Below are positions 8,451 to 12,885 of a stretch of 12,885 nt of DNA, piece by piece. The notes beneath the pieces were generated by a model, which was not told where the DNA came from, did not search any database, and was given only the letters and a program-made list of their open reading frames with translations. This DNA comes from Lysobacteraceae bacterium UBA6001. GTDB taxonomy: Bacteria > Pseudomonadota > Gammaproteobacteria > Xanthomonadales > Xanthomonadaceae. Position 1 is the stretch's first letter, and every line of letters begins with the position of its first letter. The translations under genes were made by a program, and so were the position numbers. Location: the NCBI GenBank assembly GCA_002429615.1, contig DJAN01000062.1:1-12885 (forward strand), read 5' to 3'.

Positions 8451-8576
8451 GGTCGCACGCGTGATGCGGGGGTGCAAGGGTTGGACGGTGAAGCTGGAGG
8501 GTGTGCGGGGGCGCCGATAGCGCGTCAGGCGTAGTGCGTCGGCCTGCGGCGGCATTTGGACGGCGGAAGTCCCGCG

Positions 8577-8600
8577 GTCGCGGCTGAAGCCGCTCCTACA
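8577..8600 (-). repeat. REP-type palindromic repeat, single copy
   Basis: Exact 24-bp match, in reverse orientation, to the element at 1318-1341 (core GGAGCGGCTTCAGCC on the minus strand). It is an isolated copy with no inverted partner nearby. Confidence 0.88.
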
Positions 8601-8686
8601 GGAACGGCAGTGGCGCAAGGATCGACGCCAGGCGCCAAGCGCCTTTGATCTTCGATCAGGCCCGCCGAAGCCGGAGGGTGGCCGGG

Positions 8687-8780
8687 GGCCATGCCCTGGC
8701 GGGGGCGTAGGGCGACATGGATGTCGCCCTTCGAGCCCCGCATGGATGCAGTTTTTGGCGTCCCCCGCCAGGGCATGGCC
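8687..8780. repeat. 19-bp perfect inverted repeat enclosing a second hairpin
   Basis: GGCCATGCCCTGGCGGGGG at 8687-8705 is the exact reverse complement of 8762-8780. Inside it, AGGGCGACAT (8709-8718) and ATGTCGCCCT (8721-8730) form a 10-bp stem with a 2-base gap, and GCAT-GG-ATGC follows at 8740-8749. The nested symmetrical layout of about 94 bp resembles a folded intergenic repeat unit or small non-autonomous mobile element. No transposase gene is present and no target-site duplication was recognised. Confidence 0.75.
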
Positions 8781-8845
8781 TCCGGGCGCCGCCGATAGCC
8801 CGTCGGGCGAGGCGCGGAAACATCCGCAAGCCGGAGATATCCAAG

Positions 8846-8869
8846 GTCGCGGCTGAAGCCGCTCCTACA
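8846..8869 (-). repeat. REP-type palindromic repeat just after the secreted-protein gene
   Basis: Exact 24-bp match, in reverse orientation, to the element at 1318-1341. It begins 9 bp after the stop codon of the minus-strand gene at 8879-9406, a common location for such elements, where the hairpin can mark or protect the transcript 3' end (inference). Confidence 0.88.
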
Positions 8870-8878
8870 CGCAAGCGA

Positions 8879-9406
8879 TCAGCGCGGCGGCTGGACCACC
8901 GCATCCGGGATATAGGGCGTCACCGACACCCGGATCCGCAGCCGGTTGCCCGGATCCTCCGGCAGCCGCGAACGGTACTTGGTGCCCTTGTAGACATAGT
9001 CCACGTCGTAGGCGATCGGCCGGCGGAACTCCCGGCCCACCTCGACGATGCGGCAATTGCGGCGGGTGCTGGTCGGCGCCGGCGGCGGCACCACCGTATC
9101 GTGGCGACGGCTGAAGATGTCCTTCACCGAATCCATCATCTTGGAGATGCGCCCTTCCTGCGCCGCATCGCCGCTGCCCGCCTCCTGCGCCTCGCCGGCC
9201 GGCGGCGGATCGCACTGCTCCTCGGTGCGGCTCGCGCGCAGGGTCTGGTAGACCGGCTCCACGTTGAGCACCTGGGCATAGTCGAGCTTGACGTTTTCCA
9301 CCACGACCACCCGGTTGCGGGGATCGGTTTCGGGATCCGCCGCCCACGCCGGCACGGCGTGCCAGCCCAGCAGGCAGATCAATGGTGGCAGGAACGGGAA
9401 GCGCAT
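8879..9406 (-). CDS. Secreted protein, UmoD/glycine-zipper-like but without the zipper
   Basis: A 175-residue protein of unknown function. It has a signal peptide: MRFPFLPPLICLL-type hydrophobic core and an AWA/AD cleavage site near residue 22, so it is predicted to be exported to the periplasm or envelope. Residues about 42-65 (DYAQVLNVEPVYQ up to Cys65) and 115-165 (NCRIVEVGREFRRPIAYDVDY, YRSRLPEDPGNRLRIRV) resemble the flanks of glycine-zipper 2TM / UmoD-like envelope proteins common in Xanthomonadaceae, including the two conserved cysteines (65 and 118). The glycine-zipper membrane segment usually found between them is replaced here by an acidic, proline-rich linker (66-114). The start at 9406 is preferred over an extension to 9502 because it begins directly with the signal peptide. 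Family resemblance is from memory; the role is unknown. Confidence 0.8.
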   Translation of the reverse strand: MRFPFLPPLICLLGWHAVPAWAADPETDPRNRVVVVENVKLDYAQVLNVEPVYQTLRASRTEEQCDPPPAGEAQEAGSGDAAQEGRISKMMDSVKDIFSRRHDTVVPPPAPTSTRRNCRIVEVGREFRRPIAYDVDYVYKGTKYRSRLPEDPGNRLRIRVSVTPYIPDAVVQPPR

Positions 9407-9554
9407 CAGCACCGGCGGGCTTCGAAAGCGTCTGGCAAGTGTATGGACCTCGCCGGCCCGGCGGCTGAACATAACCCATCCGGCGGCGAATGGGCACGCC
9501 AACGCCCCGGGCGGCGGCCGCTGGGGCTAGAATCGACCGGCTTACCTACCCCCG
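9407..9554. promoter_or_regulatory. Divergent intergenic region with probable cysS -10 box
   Basis: A 148-bp spacer between divergently transcribed genes, which must hold both promoters. On the plus strand TAGAAT at 9528-9533 matches the sigma-70 -10 consensus at five of six positions and would start transcription near 9540, leaving a very short leader before cysS. No -35 box is evident at the usual spacing. No clear promoter for the leftward gene was recognised. Confidence 0.35.
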
Positions 9555-10940
9555 ATGCCGATGAGCCTGCGCCTCCATAACAACCTGACGCGGCGGGTCG
9601 AACCGTTCGCGCCGCTCGACCCCGCCGCCGGCCCCACGATGTATGTGTGCGGCCCCACCGTCTACAACTACGTCCACATCGGCAACGCCCGCGGCCCGGT
9701 CGTGTTCGGCGTGCTGGCCGACCTGCTGCGGCGGCGCCATGGCGCCCTGCGCTACGCCCGCAACATCACCGACGTGGATGACAAGATCAACCAGGCCGCC
9801 CGCGACCAGGGCGTGCCGATCTCGGCCATCACCGACCGCTTCGCCGCCGCCTACCGCGAGGACATGGCCGCCCTGGGCGTCGCCCCGCCGGACCTGGAGC
9901 CGGAGGCCACCGCGCACATGCCGCAGATGGTGGCGATGATCCAGCGTCTGATCGACAACGGCCACGCCTACGCCGCCGAAGGCCATGTGCTGTTCGCGGT
10001 GGGTACCTTCGAAGGCTACGGCAAGCTCTCGCGCCGCGACCCGGAGGAAATGCTGGCCGGCGCCCGTGTCGAGGTTGCCCCCTACAAGCGCGATGCCGGT
10101 GACTTCGTGCTGTGGAAGCCCTCCAGCGACGACCTGCCCGGCTGGGACTCGCCCTGGGGCCGTGGCCGCCCGGGCTGGCACATCGAATGCTCGGCGATGG
10201 CCGCCGCCCACCTGGGCGAGACCATCGACATCCATGCCGGCGGCGTCGACCTGCAGTTCCCGCACCACGAGAACGAGATCGCGCAGAGCGAATGCGCCCA
10301 CGGCGGCGCCATCTTCGCCCGCTTCTGGCTGCACAACGGCATGCTCAACTTCGGCGGCGCCAAGATGAGCAAGTCGCTGGGCAACATCGAGCGCGTGCAC
10401 GACCTGGTGCGCAAGCATCCGCCCGAAGCGCTGCGCTATGCGCTGCTGTCGGCGCATTACCGCCAGCCGCTGGACTGGTCCGACGCGCTGATCGAGCAGT
10501 CGATCCGCACCCTGGACCGGCTGTACGGCACGCTGCGCGACCTGGCCGACGTGCAGGCCGTGGCGGCGATCCCGCAGGCGGTCGAGGACGCGCTGGACGA
10601 CGACCTCAACACGCCGCTGGCGCTGGCCGAGGTGGCGCGCATCGCCGCCGAGGCACGCAAGGCCGACACCGCCGCCGACCGCGCGCGGCTCAAGGCCGAG
10701 CTGCTCGGCGCCGGCCTGGCACTGGGTCTGCTCCAGCAGGACCCGGCGCAGTGGTTCGGCTCGACGGCGGCCGATGCGGACGAGGATGCCCGCATCCAGT
10801 CGCTGGTCGACGCACGCGGCGAGGCCAAGAACGCGCGTGATTTCGCCCGTGCCGACGCGCTGCGCGACCAGCTCGCCGCCGAAGGCATCGTGCTGGAAGA
10901 CACGCCGCAGGGCGTCAGGTGGTCGCGCAAGCGCGCCTGA
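9555..10940 (+). CDS. cysS: Cysteinyl-tRNA synthetase
   Basis: Class I aminoacyl-tRNA synthetase that charges tRNA-Cys with cysteine in the cytoplasm. The product is 461 residues, the same length as the E. coli enzyme. The HIGH-type motif is HIGN (41-44) and the KMSKS loop is exact at 270-274. The four residues that bind the active-site zinc in E. coli have counterparts at Cys32, Cys212, His237 and Glu241, in [17 protein letters not shown] and FPHHENE. The C-terminal helical tRNA-recognition part is complete. ATGs at 9555 and 9561 are both possible starts; neither has a clear ribosome-binding site, consistent with a very short leader from the -10 box at 9528. Followed by sufE on the same strand after 55 bp. 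Confidence 0.97.
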   Translation: MPMSLRLHNNLTRRVEPFAPLDPAAGPTMYVCGPTVYNYVHIGNARGPVVFGVLADLLRRRHGALRYARNITDVDDKINQAARDQGVPISAITDRFAAAYREDMAALGVAPPDLEPEATAHMPQMVAMIQRLIDNGHAYAAEGHVLFAVGTFEGYGKLSRRDPEEMLAGARVEVAPYKRDAGDFVLWKPSSDDLPGWDSPWGRGRPGWHIECSAMAAAHLGETIDIHAGGVDLQFPHHENEIAQSECAHGGAIFARFWLHNGMLNFGGAKMSKSLGNIERVHDLVRKHPPEALRYALLSAHYRQPLDWSDALIEQSIRTLDRLYGTLRDLADVQAVAAIPQAVEDALDDDLNTPLALAEVARIAAEARKADTAADRARLKAELLGAGLALGLLQQDPAQWFGSTAADADEDARIQSLVDARGEAKNARDFARADALRDQLAAEGIVLEDTPQGVRWSRKRA

Positions 10941-10956
10941 TCCCTGCCCCCCCCAC

Positions 10957-10974
10957 CCGCGCCTTCGGGCGCGG
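10957..10974 (+). other. GC-rich hairpin with TTCG loop between cysS and sufE
   Basis: CCGCGCC and GGCGCGG form a 7-bp stem around a TTCG tetraloop, 16 bp after the cysS stop. There is no T tract, so it is not a standard intrinsic terminator; it could stabilise the cysS mRNA end or separate expression of the two genes. Confidence 0.5.
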
Positions 10975-10995
10975 CGCAGTGAATGCAATCCCCAC

Positions 10996-11433
10996 ATGAC
11001 CGATACCCCCTTCCCGCTCGAACCCACGGCCGCCGAGGCGCAAGCCGCCATCGCCGAGGAGTTCTCCTTCTTCGGTGACTGGTCCGAGCGCTACCAGTAC
11101 CTGATCGACCTCGGCCGCAAGCTGCCGGCCTTCCCCGAGGAATGGAAATCCGAGGAACACCGGCTGCACGGCTGCCAGTCGATGGTGTGGATCGTGCCGG
11201 AGGGCAACGCGCAGCGGCTGGATTTCCACGCGATCAGCGACTCGGCCATCGTCTCGGGCCTGATCTACCTGGCGCTGCGGGTGTACTCCGGGCGCAGCGC
11301 CGAGGAGATCCTGGCCACCGAGCCGACCTACATCACCGATATCGGCCTGTCGCGCCACCTCTCGCCCACGCGCAGCAACGGCGTGGCGGCGATGCTGGGC
11401 TTCATCCGCGACACCGCGAAGGCGCAGCAGTGA
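10996..11433 (+). CDS. sufE: SufE-type cysteine desulfurase sulfur acceptor
   Basis: Accepts sulfane sulfur from a cysteine desulfurase (SufS) on a conserved cysteine and passes it on for iron-sulfur cluster assembly. The product is 145 residues, the family's usual size. The active-site cysteine is Cys60 in HRLHGCQSMVW, and the fold's other conserved parts are visible: FSFFGDWSERYQYLIDLG (23-40), the SGLIYLALRVYSG helix and the C-terminal LSPTRSNG segment. The frame extends upstream into cysS, but the ATG at 10996 gives the normal SufE N-terminus. No other suf gene is in the window. Its stop overlaps the GTG start of the transporter gene. Cysteine connects it loosely to cysS upstream, but a functional link is only a suggestion. 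Confidence 0.95.
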   Translation: MTDTPFPLEPTAAEAQAAIAEEFSFFGDWSERYQYLIDLGRKLPAFPEEWKSEEHRLHGCQSMVWIVPEGNAQRLDFHAISDSAIVSGLIYLALRVYSGRSAEEILATEPTYITDIGLSRHLSPTRSNGVAAMLGFIRDTAKAQQ

Positions 11434-12683
11434 GCGCGCCGGTCCCGGCGCCGCCCACCGATCAAGGCATCCGCACCCTGCTCGCCCATCCGGGCTTCGC
11501 CCTGGTGCTGGGCTATCGCATCTGCGCGATGCTGTCCTACCAGATCGTCGCGGTGACGGTCGGCTGGCACATCTACGAGATCACCCGCAATCCGTTCTCG
11601 CTGGGCCTGGTCGGGCTGGCGGAGATCCTGCCGTTCTTCTGCATCGCGCCGTTCGCCGGCTACCTGGTGGACCACCTGCCGCGGCGTCGCCTGGGCGCGA
11701 TCGCCACGCTGGGGCTGGTCGCCACGGCCGGCGTGCTGATGGCGGTGGCAATGGGCTGGCTGCCGTTCAAGGGCGTGTGGCCGATCTACGCGGCGATCGC
11801 CCTGACCGGCGCGGCGCGCTCGTTCCTGTCGCCGGTATACAACGCGCTGTTCGCGCGCACGCTGCCGCGCGAAGCCTATGCGCGCGGGGCCAGCGTCGGC
11901 AGCGTGGTGTTCCAGACCGGCATGGTGATCGGCCCGGCGCTGGGCGGCGTGCTGGTGGGCTGGGGCGGCAAGGGCCTGGCCTATGCGACGGCGGCGGTGA
12001 TCGCGCTGGTGGCGATGGCGGCACTGCTGGCGCTGCGCGTGGAGGAGCCGGTGAGCACGGCGGGCCGGGCGCCGATTTTCCGCAGCATCGCGGAAGGCGC
12101 GCGCTTCGTGTTCTCCAACCAGATCATGCTCGGGGCGATGGCGCTGGACATGTTCTCGGTGCTGCTGGGCGGTGCGGTGTCGATGCTGCCGGCCTTCATC
12201 CACGACATCCTGCATTACGGGCCGGAGGGCCTGGGCATCCTGCGCGGGGCGCCGGCGCTGGGCTCGATCGTGGTCGGTGTGTGGCTGGCGCGACGGCCTT
12301 TGCAGCGCAACGCCGGGCGCGTGCTGCTGTTCGCGGTGGCGGGCTTCGGGCTGTGCACGATCGCGTTCGGGTTGTCGCGGCATTTCTGGTTGTCGGCGGC
12401 GATCCTGCTGGTCTACGGGATGTGCGACGGGGTGTCGGTGGTGGTGCGTTCGACGATCCTGCAGCTGGCGACGCCGGACGAGATGCGCGGACGGGTGTCG
12501 GCGATCAACGGCATCTTCATCGGCTCCTCCAACGAGCTGGGCGCGTTCTACGACGGCACGATGGCGCGCCTCATCGGCCTGGTGCAGGCGGTGGTGCTGG
12601 GCGGCTTCGTCACCATGTGCGTGGTGGGCGTGACCGCATTGAAGGCCCCGAAGCTGCGACGACTGGATCTGCGCGACCTGTAG
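11430..12683 (+). CDS. MFS transporter, EntS-like (MFS_3) exporter
   Basis: A 417-residue inner-membrane protein with about 12 hydrophobic segments spread from residue 22 to 402. The MFS motif A is present after the second segment (GYLVDHLPRRRLG, 77-89). The stretch TPDEMRGRVSAIN (348-360) before the eleventh segment is typical of the MFS_3 family that includes the enterobactin exporter EntS; most members are proton-driven exporters. The start is GTG at 11430, overlapping the sufE stop as GTGA; this gives a short hydrophilic N-terminus before the first membrane segment. No in-frame ATG gives a better start. Substrate is unknown: no siderophore or drug-resistance genes are nearby. Coupling to sufE suggests co-expression. 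Confidence 0.92.
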   Translation: MSAPVPAPPTDQGIRTLLAHPGFALVLGYRICAMLSYQIVAVTVGWHIYEITRNPFSLGLVGLAEILPFFCIAPFAGYLVDHLPRRRLGAIATLGLVATAGVLMAVAMGWLPFKGVWPIYAAIALTGAARSFLSPVYNALFARTLPREAYARGASVGSVVFQTGMVIGPALGGVLVGWGGKGLAYATAAVIALVAMAALLALRVEEPVSTAGRAPIFRSIAEGARFVFSNQIMLGAMALDMFSVLLGGAVSMLPAFIHDILHYGPEGLGILRGAPALGSIVVGVWLARRPLQRNAGRVLLFAVAGFGLCTIAFGLSRHFWLSAAILLVYGMCDGVSVVVRSTILQLATPDEMRGRVSAINGIFIGSSNELGAFYDGTMARLIGLVQAVVLGGFVTMCVVGVTALKAPKLRRLDLRDL

Positions 12684-12885
12684 CGTCGCACCTGCCGCCT
12701 CCTCGTGGGGCGACTCCCATGGGAAATGCTCTTCCTGTAGGAGCGGCTTCAGCCGCGACCGTGCGGGATCAGGCGCCTTCGCCCCCTGATGGAGGCGCCC
12801 CTCAAGGCATATCGCGCGGCCACCGAGGGCATCCGCCTTCCGGGACACGCCGTGAATCCATCCCTGGAGGCTCGATGGCGCCATC
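12684..12885. other. Non-coding right end of the window
   Basis: No gene is supported here. It holds one REP-type repeat (12736-12759), and the final stretch ends in the 12-bp perfect palindrome GATGGCGCCATC (12874-12885), which is cut by the window edge and may belong to a longer dispersed repeat. Confidence 0.7.
12736..12759 (+). repeat. REP-type palindromic repeat after the MFS gene
   Basis: Exact 24-bp match to the element at 1318-1341, in the same orientation, 52 bp after the transporter stop codon. It is a single copy, although an inverted partner could lie beyond the window. Confidence 0.88.

Larger units (their letters stand above)
8512..8809. repeat. Imperfect 20-bp direct repeat
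   Basis: CGCCGATAGCGCGTCAGGCG at 8512-8531 recurs at 8790-8809 with 18 of 20 bases identical. Each copy is followed about 40 bp later by a REP-type element in the same orientation (8577-8600 and 8846-8869), so the larger module (direct repeat, spacer, REP) appears to be present twice with a diverged spacer. Function unknown; probably a dispersed intergenic repeat unit. Confidence 0.7.
8401..8878. other. Non-coding, repeat-rich spacer upstream of the arg leader
   Basis: No convincing gene is seen. The stretch holds two REP-type copies, a near-identical 20-bp direct repeat, a 19-bp inverted repeat and a 10-bp hairpin (listed separately). The promoter of the arg operon should lie around 8430-8490 but no clear pair of boxes is visible: a minus-strand TCTTAT (8443-8438) matches the -10 consensus at four of six positions and lacks a good -35 box. 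The small inverted repeat AGGCGC/GCGCCT at 8630-8644 lacks a T tract. Confidence 0.7.

Noticed and set aside
8630..8644. Small inverted repeat AGGCGC/GCGCCT followed by TT
   Set aside because: Stem of only 6 bp and no T run; not convincing as a terminator.
8525..8904. Two overlapping minus-strand frames in the repeat-rich spacer
   Set aside because: They are translations of REP and inverted-repeat sequence, with no motif and no ribosome-binding site.
10957..10974. Terminator of cysS
   Set aside because: Stable hairpin but no T tract after it; kept only as a hairpin.
9546..11051. Long minus-strand open frame opposite cysS
   Set aside because: Antisense shadow; cysS on the plus strand has complete zinc, HIGN and KMSKS motifs.
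11328..12884. Long minus-strand open frame opposite the MFS gene
   Set aside because: His/Arg/Gln-rich shadow of a membrane protein gene; no domain visible, and it runs through the REP repeat.

Overview
The window comes from a GC-rich gammaproteobacterium, almost certainly of the family Xanthomonadaceae (Lysobacter, Luteimonas, Stenotrophomonas or Xanthomonas kind). Three things point there: the acetylated-citrulline version of arginine synthesis (acetylornithine transcarbamylase argF', acetylcitrulline deacetylase argE', and a fused N-acetylglutamate kinase-synthase), the gene order around them, and five copies of a TAGGAGCGGCTTCAGCCGCG palindromic repeat of the kind scattered through genomes of this family. 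The genus assignment is from memory and is not decisive.

Positions 1-8210 hold a leftward (minus-strand) arginine cluster. In transcription order it is argF' - argG - small GNAT acetyltransferase - argE' - argA/argB fusion - RimJ/L-type GNAT acetyltransferase - argC - (274 bp of repeats) - argH, which runs off the left edge. Spacings from argF' to argC are 36, 10, 19, 19, 2 and -4 bp, so these seven genes look like one transcription unit. The enzymes supply N-acetylglutamate and its phosphate (fusion protein), the semialdehyde (ArgC), N-acetylcitrulline (ArgF'), citrulline (ArgE'), argininosuccinate (ArgG) and arginine (ArgH). The aminotransferase argD is not in the window.

Positions 8211-8400, just ahead of argF', carry what looks like a transcription attenuator: a strong intrinsic terminator pointing toward argF', a 15-codon leader reading frame with three Arg codons within four codons, and two mutually exclusive alternative pairings that would link ribosome position on those codons to terminator formation. 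This is the most interesting candidate in the window. It is inferred from sequence alone.

Positions 8400-8878 are non-coding and rich in repeats. A minus-strand gene for a small secreted protein (8879-9406) follows. It resembles the flanks of glycine-zipper/UmoD-type envelope proteins but lacks the zipper.

From 9407 rightward the genes are on the plus strand: cysS (cysteinyl-tRNA synthetase), sufE (cysteine desulfurase partner for Fe-S assembly), and an MFS exporter whose GTG start overlaps the sufE stop. The last 200 bp are non-coding and hold another repeat copy and a palindrome at the window edge.
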